Part shown: positions 11,409 through 24,014 of the stretch, piece after piece | Position numbering within the stretch: the first letter of the stretch is position 1 | Layout: each line of letters begins with the position of its first letter | NCBI GenBank assembly: GCA_035236585.1 | Contig: CP141126.1 | Span: 13,033,001 to 13,097,000 of the forward strand | Length of the DNA: 64,000 bases | Direction: 5' to 3' | Source: Warburgia ugandensis | Lineage: Eukaryota; Streptophyta; Magnoliopsida; Canellales; Canellaceae | The notes under the pieces: generated by a model | Seen by the model: only the letters and a program-made list of their open reading frames with translations | Told to the model about the DNA's origin: nothing | Database searches by the model: none | Position numbers and translations under genes: made by a program

Positions 11409-13393
11409 TACTGTCTCTAAGACTTTCTATTCTTGAGATTTTTAGGTTTAAAGTAACTTATTGAACCTTTTGTGATATAATTTTATTAAATTTAATTTTA
11501 ACTAGGTTTATGAATAATATTTAAGAGTTTGACAAATTGTTTATGAATTCTGCATTTAACTATAACTATATATAGTTAATTTGGTAAATTTCATTTGAAT
11601 TCAAAAACTTGAGAGAAGTTTGAAATATTCAGGTTTAAATCCAGATTTAAAAAGTTCAAACTTTTTTAGAAGGAGAAAAGGCATCTTGTTGTCCGCGGGC
11701 CAACTGCACGAGACTTTCATGGCTAGTTCATGAGAATGAACTTTTCCGTCCGCGCAGAGGGATGCAAGCTGAGGCTAGACTGTGGGTCTTACAGTCAACC
11801 ACGCAGCAAACCGCATGGTCATGGTTTCGTGACTCTTGGTTTGTGGCACAAGTTGGTGACAGTCCGGTTCCAATTTCGTACTCCCTAGAATTGCATGTCG
11901 GTGCTGCATACTTCCAAACCTAGGAAGCTACAGATGCGGACTTATAGCTAGGAAGAATTGACTTATAGGTATTACGAGGATTCATGAACATACTCTTCTC
12001 TTATGGTGGGATCGAGTCCAAATTAATTCTACAGTAGTAAATATACAACTACCTGCCATGTTTCAGAAATAGAAGATTTTCTATTGTTGGTGTACGTGGC
12101 CTTCGAGAAACCAAATTTGTTACTCTTAGTCTCAACCCATCTCCAGCCCTTGAGAGATCTGCTGTTGCGCAAGTTTATTCTGGAAGTTCGGTCTGTGAGC
12201 ACAAGCTTCCCAACTAACCTCGTTGCTTCTGTTTTGGACAAAGCTGTTGTGTCCCGTATCAATCACGTACATATAGTCATTAACCTTACAAATTATTCAC
12301 ATTGATCCCACAAAGCATTTCCTAGCTTGTCAAAGCAAAGGGAGACAGAAACGCCAGTTCGTAACAACTGATAGGTTGCTAAGGAATTAGCCTGAACCAT
12401 GATTTGTGGTTCCTAGAAAGTGACACCTCTGTTTGCACGCATTATGACCTAGCCACATCTCGTGGACCACGGAGCGGTATTTGCTACGTCAATTCACATG
12501 GCCCGGTCGCTTGCAAGCGGACGTCGCACTCAGATTAAAGTTCAGTAATGGTTAACTATGGTAAGTATGTTTTCTTACTCTAATACGCTAACATAGTTTG
12601 GTACACTGAGGTTGGATTGCACCATGTCAACACGGACCACCTCTATCTAGACAGCAATAATAGTCTCCGTTACCACATTGACATGGTGGGAAAGGATTAC
12701 TATTCATGAATAAGTCTTTTTATAGATGGCTTATCTAAGGGATCTTTCTGGCCTAGAAATCATTTATGTTATAAATGTCCTTGTATTGACACATCCAATA
12801 TGGAGGGGTAGGAACCCATGAACGATTGACACAGTGAACTATCCCCGTAAACGACCCATTTCATCTGTCTCTTAGACGCCTCTTTGTTAGATCGAGAGGA
12901 GTTTATTCCCATGTATTAAACTATTGAACGGTACTCTCTATATCGTGCAGAGCTCTAAGAGTCGCATGTCTAAAACATATTCTGAATGCTAGCATGGTGT
13001 TTCTCGGACCTTGCACCGACCCGAGTTTATAAATATTAGCACGTATAAACAAGTAAGAATTTATACTCTGTGTGGTGGATAGCTAGCTCTAATAGTCATA
13101 ATAACGCGGTTGTTGATACGTAGTCTAAAGCTAGCATAGTTTCTTTGAAGAAAAAGAAAAGGCTAGCTAGCATGGTTTGAATGCTAACATGGCAGTGCTT
13201 GGACCTTGCACCACCAAACTAGACGTTCGGGAAGGAAAGGTAAGACTTCCTAGTTTCTACGATTATAAACAAAACGAAGTGGCTCCTGTGTATCCTTACG
13301 CTACATATACATAAACCGAAGAAAATGACAATTCATGAAGGAGACGAAAAGAGGAATTTCGCCAATTTAATTGAAGTAAGTTCGTTTGAGAGT
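11409..13393. other. Intergenic, no gene seen
   Basis: No supported gene. A diverged ~34-bp direct repeat (GAATGCTAGCATGGTG... / GAATGCTAACATGGCA...) occurs at 12984 and 13179, both ending CGGACCTTGCACC or TGGACCTTGCACC. Confidence 0.5.
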
Positions 13394-13572
13394 GAAGGAG
13401 AGCCTTGGCACAATGGTAGAGTTGTTGTGGTATAACCTTGAGGTCACGGGGTTAAGGTGTGAAAACAGTCTACTATAAAATGTAAGATAAAGCTGCTTAC
13501 TATTAACTCTTGTGGGCGACCTTTCTCCAGACCTTACATATGCTGGAGCTTCATGCATGGAGCTGATCTTTT
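13394..13572 (+). repeat. Au SINE copy with target duplication
   Basis: The copy is near full length (GGAGAGCCTTGGCACAATGG to GAGCTGATCTTTT). AGTTCGTTTGAGAG occurs directly on both sides (13379-13392 and 13573-13586), the direct repeat expected of retroposition. Confidence 0.88.
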
Positions 13573-14810
13573 GAGTTCGTTTGAGAGCCTTGGTTGTTTT
13601 GTTATTTGTGCAAACTCCAGTGTCATGTCTGCGCCAATTTTTTCAGTCAAATCGTATAGGAAAAAATAAACGAGTCCCTGTATCGAAATTTCATTTTCAT
13701 GATAGACAAACAGCAAAAAGACGATGAAGAAAGTGGGGAGAGTCATTACCAGATGGATCAAGATTCAAGGTGGCAGGGAACTCATTTCCCTATCAATGTT
13801 GTCCGTTTCGACTTGTTGCCACAGGTTGACGAAGGGTATTTCTAGAAATGAGGAGGCTTCTTCTTTAGCTGCGAGCTCCAATGAAATACAACCGACATTG
13901 GACCTGCCTCTGATGAACAGTGTCTGCAGATTGACCATACATTTCATCTCCACCGTCACCAAAATCTCGATGTAGACATCTAACAGCTTGTCTCTGGGAA
14001 ATCCTAAAAGGATGGTCCTCTAAGGCTGTTTCGTAGAAATCACTCTGGCCGGCATTTGTCATGTGAACCTACCTGATTAACTCCGGCAAGACCAGAAGTC
14101 CATTAAGTTGGATGATCTAGCCCCTTGATCCATCACTGCTCTATCCTACTGTACCATAGAAGTTGAAGGGTTGATTTTTGTTGGGCTTGAACTCCTTTCA
14201 GCAGGGGCAACAAGCCATACAGTTTGCCTCTTACTAATCTGCAGTATTTTGTAAGCAATATATTTGCTTCGCGCTGGCCTATATATTCATTGATCTAAAC
14301 TACTTAATGGTTTCTATTTCTTTGAAAAATAATATGATTCAAGTAGAACTTATTTCTTTGAAAAATAAGAGGTTATTCAAGTGAGGCAACTGGGTAGTTA
14401 TATATAAAGAAAGGTATAGTATATAGGTATTAGGGAAGACTAATGGAAAAGGAAGAGGAGAGAGAGAGAGAGTCCTGTGGAGAAGAGTGGATAGAGATTC
14501 TTATAAAATTTTGTTTTGTATATCATAATATACAAGAAAGATGCTAGTAAAATGTAAAAGAAGTGACGCTTTGGTCCTTTATTTGGATGATCTAACCCAT
14601 TCATCTAACACATGTTCTATTTAGGTGACTTAAGAAAATTCATGCTGATTGTATGCATATAGCTATTAGTTTATTCAGACCGAACGGTCATGATCAATAA
14701 ATCCAAAACATAAAAGCTAATTATTCAGCGATGATGAGTTTTAGTGTCTACCTACCTAATCTAAGGCAGGCCAAACATGGTGAATGGATTAGATCAGGTG
14801 TGTGTGTATA

Positions 14811-14888
<78 letters not shown>

Positions 14889-15646
14889 ATTCCTCAACAG
14901 GTCTAAACTAGTTGCGTCCTAAGATGAGAAAAAGGGGAAAATGGCCCACTATTAAGAGTCCTACTAATACACAGAGTTGTCTTTTTGGAAGGATCAGATT
15001 TCGTCCTATAACAACACAAGAAACAAACGGTTGGGATGATTGCTCAAGTGGGTCCTCAGTTATATAAATATATATTAATTTCCTTAAATAATGATATATA
15101 CACCCTTTGTTTTATGTCAGATATCTTTTTTTACAGAGAGAGATAAGAAGAACTAGAGGAAAGGGATGGCCCAAGTAGAAAAAGTTTATGAACCTCACCG
15201 GACAAACCCCTGGTGCCCCCATTTCTAGAAGGATTAGTGGGGACACAGAGGTACCGCAGCTGAAGTACATGTTAGATCACAAGTTTGGTGGTCCAGACCG
15301 CTGGTTAGGCTGACTGGCTGAGCACCAAGAATATTCTCCATTAGACGATGTTCCCCACTAATATTCTACGGTGGAATGAATGGCTGGAGAAGTCTTAACG
15401 AGTGAAAGGGTTAAATCATCTAGTCAAAAGATAAACGGTTTGGATCACCACTTTTCATCTGCACTCCGTACGGTTCTTGGTAGACTCCATGTGATCTCTT
15501 CTCTTTCCATATGAAACCCATTCATCATATATACATGTGAAAAAACCATTTCTGGAAACCACATGTACAGTATATATGGGTCCAGCAGCTTTGGTCACAT
15601 CAAGAAAACAGAATTAATTTTCAATTCTTTTGGTCTTGTATTTTGT
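13573..15646. other. Intergenic, no gene seen
   Basis: Only short frames without recognisable motifs. Contains the microsatellite at 14810-14885. Confidence 0.5.
14810..14885. repeat. Compound (AT)n(AG)n microsatellite
   Basis: About 11 AT units run straight into about 27 AG units. Confidence 0.96.
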
Positions 15647-15783
15647 AAAAGGTAGCCTTGGTATATGAAAATATTTTTTTACAAAAATACAAGATAAAAT
15701 TGAGTACTATAAGCCCTTGTGATCTGTCTTTTTTTTCCAATCCCAAATATATAGGAGCTTAGTACACCAAGACTACCTTTTTT
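15647..15783 (+). repeat. Au SINE copy with internal loss
   Basis: The head GGTAGCCTTGGT joins directly to the middle (ACAAAAATACAAGATAAAATT, ACTATAAGCCCTTGTG) and the tail AAGACTACCTTTTT. Confidence 0.72.
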
Positions 15784-18700
15784 ATGCCCTTGTACTTTGT
15801 TCGTTGCACCCTAGTGAATAATTCGTTGCATCCCTCACAACCCAAGCAGCTTCCTCAGCCATCTTGTTTTACCTTTTTCTTCTCTACATGTGAAAAAAGA
15901 TCAACTTCTTCTCCAAAATGAGTTAGATGGATTGGTTCGAAGCTTCGGCACGGGAACCTTTTTCTTTGTCCTCTCTACCTTAAATGCAAAGGAAACAATA
16001 TATTATGATAACACCAGGATCCAGAATATACATTATAAGATGAAATCTGGAAAGATCCTGGATAAGGCCTTAAAGCAGATGATTCGAACTTCCAAACATT
16101 CCCCTTTTTATAATATGAAAATACTAGAAAGACAGTGGCAGGCTGGGCTCTTTCCTAACAGGCACTTTAATGGTGTGAGCAGGTCTGCTTTCTCCTGCCA
16201 TTGAGCGACCCAACCTATAAGATCTCCACCAGAAAAAATATGAAGAATCTATCAGACCTCCATCTCTGGTCCTACAAAATGAAGTGAACCATTTATGGGG
16301 TAGGTCTTAGGATGGATCTGACGGTGTGGAGTGTAGTATATGCATCTCATTCATGTAAAAGTTAATCAGCCATACATGAAGGAAGCTGACTCCTCGGGCA
16401 GACGGTCATATTCCAGACTTTCTTTTCCTGTATTATTTTTCTTTTCCCACGGTCTAACCCACAGTCATATGGGCATGGCCACTAGCGCAGGGGAAATTGA
16501 CTGGGGCGATTACCCACGTTTGTGCGATTAACAAGGAAACCCAAGGACCAATAAGCTTGGGTGATTAACAAGTAGGGAAACACAAGAAACAATGCAAGAT
16601 CCAGTTTGGAAGTAAGAGCTTAGCATGAGACAAAGGGCCGTGAGACCGTCTGGTTCACGTACAATTTACTTTTGGATACGACAAGTTAGATGCAACTGTT
16701 GAACACTTCACATTACCAAATGCATGCCATCTAGAAGAGGCCTACCGACCTATTCGTAGGGGATTCTGTAGTAGGCCCTATCACATGAGCGGTTTGGATC
16801 AGTCATCTGTCGGCACCACCTTGGAAAACTGAGCGTGCCTTGATGTATTGTGATGAGGCAGGGTACTGAAGCATCCCTGAGAAGGCCAACAATATACTCA
16901 ATAGAGGATAGTATTTTGCAAAGGATGTTAAGATCGTTCCACTGCTAGCGGCATCCACAGATGACTATGGATGCTCCCTACGAAAGCCAAGAATCTCCTA
17001 TAACATCCCCAGAAGGAATGGGAGGCTGACCGGTGGATGAGTTAATTGTGTGCAAGGACAAATTCCAGCAAGTGTCTGCTCACTGCCACATGGATTCGAT
17101 TGTGTTCGACAAGTCGCACAATGGGGTCTGTCTGGCATGAGCATAACAAGGCCATGGATTGAGTTAGTCGTGGATACTGGTTTATTTCCCTTCTGTTTTC
17201 ATCCGTTGAGAAGTGACAAACAAGGATAAAGTTCCATCTGTAAGACTTGAGCTGCAGGTAGCAGGGAAGAAAATCTCTACCCGTTGATAACTCAGTGCCA
17301 ATTGTTTTCATACGAGTGCTATACGTGTCAATTGCAAGCCCAAGCCCAAGACCATGGTTCGCTATGGCCTGTTAACTTGGAGAAGAACTTTGGGGCTTGA
17401 TCTTTCCAAGTGAGCCCAGAAGGTGAATGACTCCAGTGAACCGTCCAAACGTAAAGTACTTCAGCCTTCCGTGTAATCTTTTGGGCCTCACAATTTCACA
17501 AAGACAATATAAAGGCACATAGGCATCTTTTCCAAAACATAGTTTGGTCAAGCCCTGAGGTGATCCACGGCATTCTAGCCCCATTCTCTAAACACTACCA
17601 TATATCCGGACCTCAATGACTAGAGCCCGGCTAGCCCATTACACTGTCGTGCTTGTTTTTATCAATTCACTAGAGTCACCGACAATCGGCAAGGATTCTT
17701 CTTCTGCTATGGCTTTCTTACAGTGGTCCACGAGATCGAGATTGTCATGTTATACGTTTCCAAAGCAGGGCTCCGAACATAATTACAAGCTACAAATTTT
17801 GGGCACCCAAGTAACCCTGCAAGGTGAACGTTTGGGAAATACGAAAACAAAAAGTCTTTGGAAAGAAAAGAGCACTAAAGCCTCTTGCTGTAGTCCGCAC
17901 CTCTTTATATGCATGATCGGTTCCCACAGTCATTGATCAGACTCATCCACTTGATTTCTCCACCTTTGGCTGACTACTGCTCCAGAAAAATTAGTGACTG
18001 GATAAGTCTGAATCAGAAACTGTTCTTTTGATCACACAACATAATGTGTGTTAAACATTGTTTAAAGAACTGTCCATATTCAACTAGAGGCAGATTTATT
18101 ATTAGTAGATGTTAAAATCATCCAATCATCTTGATGTTTTGTACACGAGATCTATTATGAGGGAAACCAGATGGACAGTCATGATCAAACATTGGTATAA
18201 TCCACAAATATTAGTGGGGCGCAATCCTGCAAACAGCAGTAACCTGGAGTGTCGCGCACTATGCCGTCATTCCTCAACCATGAATGATATGTGAATTCAT
18301 TGTTTTACCTTTGAGTTTACAAATAAGGTTCACAAGTAATACAGAGAACTGGATGAATTATTCACGAGACTCATTTATAGTTCATGTTCGGCTCAGTGTT
18401 CTCTTCCTTACTTCAAATAATGCAAATACTTTGAATTATTCGAGGTTTTTTTAAGTTCAAAACACCACATCAACCATATTTCCAAAAAAGAAGTTCACTC
18501 ACCATTCAAAATATAAATAAACAAATAAAATAGATAACCACATTAGAGAGTCCCATTTTTCTAAAAAATGTTTCAAATATTTGGAGAAGATCTGTCCACC
18601 TAAACGCAATCTGATTCTGCACTGAAGCACATTCCATCCATCCAATTACTAGCAAGAAGAAGCACAACAAATTACCTGGCATGACCCAAATATTTGAACC

Positions 18701-18971
18701 TGCAATCAATGGTAAAAGCGAATCCATATCCTTAATTCCAATATCAAATAATAAGTCAGATTTTCCAGCTGATACTCGAGCTGTTATAATGGTTTCTTTA
18801 TTGGTGGAAAAGATCAAGATGACATTTACAAGAATCAAAGCTAAAACAACCATGTAGATGTGACTCCTATGAAACAAAGAGAAAGAAATACAGAAGAAAA
18901 AGCATGGGGAAAAAGGTAGATCACAAATAGAAACATCTTGATATACGAAGATCTAAAGACACCCTCTCACT
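15784..18971. other. Intergenic and CSA 3' flank, no gene seen
   Basis: Frames of 63-123 codons occur (for example 15890-16204, 17616-17936, 18506-18877 minus). None has a recognised domain or neighbouring exon support, so none is called. Confidence 0.45.
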
Positions 18972-21900
18972 TCAGTCACTCCAGTTATCCTGATCTAGAG
19001 ACATCTGTTCTTTTCCGCTTCCCTCATCCTGCATGTTTGTTGAGAAACAATTAGTAAATTGAATCCCAAGCAAGGCTTGAGAAATGAACACCAGATTATG
19101 ATATTGCTTTAGATATTCTTATGATAAATACAAAAATTCCAGTCAGAAGGTAGTCAGTTGTGGAGCAAAACACTTGAGCATTTGTTAGTTGGTACTTCTC
19201 ACATCTGACAACTATTCAGCCTGCGGCTATGAAAATCTCTAAATAACTAGATGCCACATCAATTCATTTTGGTTGAGCACTATGTTTGGAGTTATCTGTT
19301 GAGGTTCTCCGTTTTCTACTTTCAATAGAGATTGTACGGTGTGCTACAAAAGTAAGTATCCACGGTTGGAGATCCAAACCAATGATTATCAGGGCCATAC
19401 ATCTAGAATGGTGATACATAATAATCTTTGGTCTTCTGAACCCTCTGGTTGGTTGACCATAGATTTAAACTTTATGGCTTTGTTCACTGCTGGAAAATAG
19501 TGATTAAGATCATCCAATGGAGGACATTTTTGGTTCATTGCGTATTCCACAGTGGTTAGGATCATAAATATTTGAATAATGAGCCTTTTGCTGGGTGTAA
19601 ATTCATATGTTGAGTTACACAAGTAGACACCACATAAAAGCTAAACTTTCAAACTATCAACAAGAGTAATAACTTGAAAGACGAGACTCACAGAAACAAT
19701 CATTTTGCTTATAGCATCAGACTATCATGTAAAGCTACTTGCATGCACCAATCATGCACACACAGGCACAAACATATACAAAAACACCTAGATACCCACA
19801 CCCAGAGAGAGAGAGAGGGAGGGAGAGACCATTTCAGTAAGCACTGCATTTGGTGGTGACCAGGCCAGTATTTGTCTATCATTGCTCCCTGTGTATAATT
19901 CCTGCAACCATCAGTCCCAAAAAATCAGTATGAAAGAGCTGGTGTCCTACTTACTGACATGTTTAAGTAGATTATATGAGGGCAGCAGCATCAATTCACC
20001 TGATCCTGATGACTGAACCAGCAGCAGTTTATGCACTCATAGTGGCCTTGAAATGTCATGGATGTCCTACCCGACCACATGTCAAACACCTAACATAACA
20101 TTGACAAAGTTAGATGACATAAACAAACCTTTTGGTTTTCAAGTTCCAATGATCTAACAGCTTGAAGGCAGACTCTGGTATAGAAACGAAAAAACTACCT
20201 TAATGGTTGTCATGCATGGAACAAAAACAAGTGATGAGTCCTCAGTGATGGCCATCTGCAGTGCTTTGCTAGTTTGTAGTCGCATAGCTCCAAAGTTTAC
20301 TAATGTATTGCACCCAGATTCAATATCCCATAACCTTAGCCTTGAATCAGAACCTGAAATTCAAAGCAGGTTCATTTTATTCCACAACCTTAACATAACT
20401 GCAAAGAGCAAAAGAAATAATAGCTACTATGGATGTAACGGCAGAAACTGAGAGGAAGACAAGCTTTAGTTGGTCTGTTAGGATTCAACAAGAATTAAGA
20501 ATCTGAAAATCTTAGTCCTGAGTCCATGCAGACGCGCATAATTGAATATCAACTTGAATGAAAGTGGAATTAGCCAAGGAAAAGGTTTGACTTTGAACAA
20601 ATGATGTGCATAGTCAGTCAATGTAGCATACAATACCAACCCAAAGCGAACTGTCAAGTTGGAACAAGGAACAGTTTTCTAACTTTAAGCCACGTTAGTT
20701 CTTCCATAAGTCAAAAGGACCAATGCACAACACCAAAGATAGTGGCCGTTCTGCCTCAAGCAGGGTGAATGAAGTTTTCTTATTGATATGCAATCCACTT
20801 TTACAACTCATCTTTAGAGGGCAAAGCTGGGAACTAATATTATTACTTGACTAAAGTATCAATAAATAATCTTTGTCATTTAAAATTTCAATTTTATGTC
20901 CAAGTATACGAAGGTGGTCATTTGAATATAGCCACAACCATCTTTCAGGAAATCAAGGAGAGACCACCATGCTTATTTTCTTTTTTCTCTTTCCTTTTGC
21001 AATAATAGAAAATGAATTGAGAAGCACAATACAGCTAAGGAGACTTATGACTCCAATGCAGTAACTAGTTAATTAAGGATATGTATGAGGGAGAGTTAAC
21101 AAACATTAGGACCACTAGCCTCCGAACTGTACGTGGGACAAGTTTCTGCCTCATATAGCTTGGGCCGAAGACCAAAGGAAGTTTAGGAGAGATGGGGAGA
21201 ACCAACAGCTGTCAATCAGGACAGACAAGATACCGGTGATTTTCCTATCACTGTAGGATTGCACCAACGATTGGCATTGAGCCCATATCCTTTTACGTTA
21301 GTTATAGATGAGTTAACAAAACATTTGAACAAGGAGATTCTATGGTGCATGTTATTTGCAGATGAAATAGTTATGATTGAGAAGACAATGGAAGGCATAA
21401 ACACAAAGCTAGAGTTATAGAGAGATTCATTAGAATCTAAAGGACTTAAAATTAGCCAAACTAAGACAGAATATATGAAATGCAAATTTAGCAAGGAAAA
21501 GAGCAAGAATGGAGCACCAGTAAAGACTGATAACCAAGAGGTCCCCCAAAAAGACCACTTTCAATACTTGGGATCAATAATTCATGAGAGAGGAGAGATT
21601 GAGAGGGAGGTTACCCACGAAATCCAATCAGGTTGGAACAAATGGAGATGCGCCTCTAGAGTTTTGTGTGATCGATGGGTGTCACGCAAACTGAAAGGAA
21701 AATTCTATAGAAGGGTTGTAAGGCCAGCCATGCTTTATGGATCAGAGTGTTGGGCAATTAAAGAACGACATGTACATAAGATGAGTGTCGTCAAAATGCA
21801 AATGTTGAGATAGATGGGTAGCAAGATAAGAAAGGACAGAATTAGAAATGAAAACAATAAAGGAAACTTAGGAGTAGCATCAATAGGTAACAAGATGAGG

Positions 21901-23935
21901 GAGATTAGACTTAAATGGTTTGGACATGTCCAACAAAAATCCAAAAAAGCATTGATTAAAAGGAGTGAGACAATCAAAGTTGAAGTTTCTAAAAGGACAT
22001 GGGGAAAGCCCAAAAGAACATGGATAGAAGTGGTGAGAAAAGTTAAAAACTTTGGGACTAAATGAAGCCATGACACTCAATAGCAGGGAATGGAGGAACA
22101 AGATTAATGTTGCCGACCCCTAACCAGGACAAGGTCTTGATGACGATTCACTCTTATAACTTCAAGCACCCTCTGCATAGCTAAGGAGACTTACGACTCC
22201 AATGCAATAATCCATTAATACTCATTCTTATAACTTCAAGCACCCTATGCAGTTTTACATTTGAAAGGACAGTTCCTGTGGTTGTTCTACTTGTGAAGTA
22301 CCATCTAACAAGAGAGACTAATTTTTATAGGAGGCCATCATGTATCATGAAAGGAAATTCTAGCACCAAAACATTAAAATATCACAGGGTAACATGTGGC
22401 AGCTACCATCTCATTACATGTTAGAAGCATCTACTGTTCACTAGTAAAAGATATTTCACCACTGAAGGTATATGATGATTAGGCCATCCTGAGTGCAAGT
22501 ACCTACCCGTGATAAGATGCACTGCTCCCCAACCAAAGGTTGCGAGTAGAAGTCCTCTCACCGCCAACCTTCAGAAAGAGACAATTAGGCAATCCTCAGT
22601 AGTATCAACATGATGCCTTTTCTTTTCTTTTTTTCCTTTTTCCTTTTATATATGTTTTGCATGGTGGTTGGCTTCAATCGAAGAACGGGAATGAAGATGA
22701 TCCCCAAAAAAGTACAAAAAATGATTAAAAATGATTATATTCAACACATGAACATGAAAACCACAGAGATTAGCTAATTCCGGTTGGTTCAAAGTATTCC
22801 AATCCCAAAACTCGTCTATCAAACCCCTCCTATGCAATATGATCAGCATTAGCATTTGCTGATCTTAAACATGTTGAATTTTGACCTTGTTTTTCACACA
22901 CACACACACAAGACTAAAAAGAGAATTTACAGAGGGGGCAGATATTTCCCCATAAAAATCAGAACACACAACTTCACTTGTTGAGGGAATCAGCTACATC
23001 ATTAGCAGACCTAAAAACATCCTTAAAGGCAATAAAAAAACCACTAGAGATGTGGTGAATCCCATAAATGGACGATTGTAGCACACAATATTCCTAGATC
23101 ACTGCACCATTTCAACGAGCATCAACAGCCAGAAAAGACCTGGTCAGAATTGATGCAACAAAACACAGTGCACTCAGCCAATGCCAACAGACCTCCAAGA
23201 AAACTAAAAGTTACAAAGCCACAAGGTGTGGAAATTGACCTGCACTTAACAGATACATGCCATCCGAAGTTGCTTTCAGGCTGGTCACAGCACCATAATG
23301 AGCCGTGGCCCGATTATGACTGGACATCATGCCAGGATGTAGCCTCTGAATCATAGAGCCCTTGTGTTGATTTTGACTTTTACAGAATGCTGGTGAGTGC
23401 TTTGTACCACTACCAGATCCAGTTCTCTTTTGTGGAGCCCTCGACTTTGCAGAGGAAGACTGGCCTGCAGACAAGTGTTTTGATTCTGATACCTGATTAA
23501 AGGAAAGAAAGATGCAGATTTAATAGCAGAGTTGCACACTCATTTGCGTTGTGTATTTAGAATAAGTACCAAAGAACTATTTTACCAACTAAATATCCAA
23601 GGGTTTTAAGATTGGAGTTCTGAATAAATCTCTGAACATCCAAAGATTGTTTATTAGTGACAAGAAAGTCAAGGAAAAAGAAATAAAGTTCTTAATTTAG
23701 AGAGAAAAAAATAATTGCCACCTCTCTTTTTAAGAAATTTCAAGAGCCCGCCTCGCATTTTTAAAATTCCAAATAACCACCTTCTATTTGGACTTAAGTT
23801 ACAAGTCTACAACTGCCAACCAACAGAGATGCTGGATGGAACTTGTGATGTCTGGTAATTTTAAATGTCAAAAGGCTATCCCTTTAATACCCCAAGAATC
23901 TCTAGATTTAAGATTGGTATATTCAGTAATCCTGT

Positions 23936-24014
<79 letters not shown>

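Noticed and set aside
15890-16204. 104-codon forward frame beginning MKKDQLLLQNELDGLV
   Set aside because: No recognised motif, no flanking exon, ordinary AT-rich composition.
17616-17936. 106-codon forward frame
   Set aside because: No motif or splice context; consistent with chance.
18506-18877. 123-codon minus-strand frame with hydrophobic stretches downstream of CSA
   Set aside because: It lies just past the CSA stop codon, so it probably overlaps the 3' UTR. No family or start context; hydrophobicity is expected from T-rich DNA.
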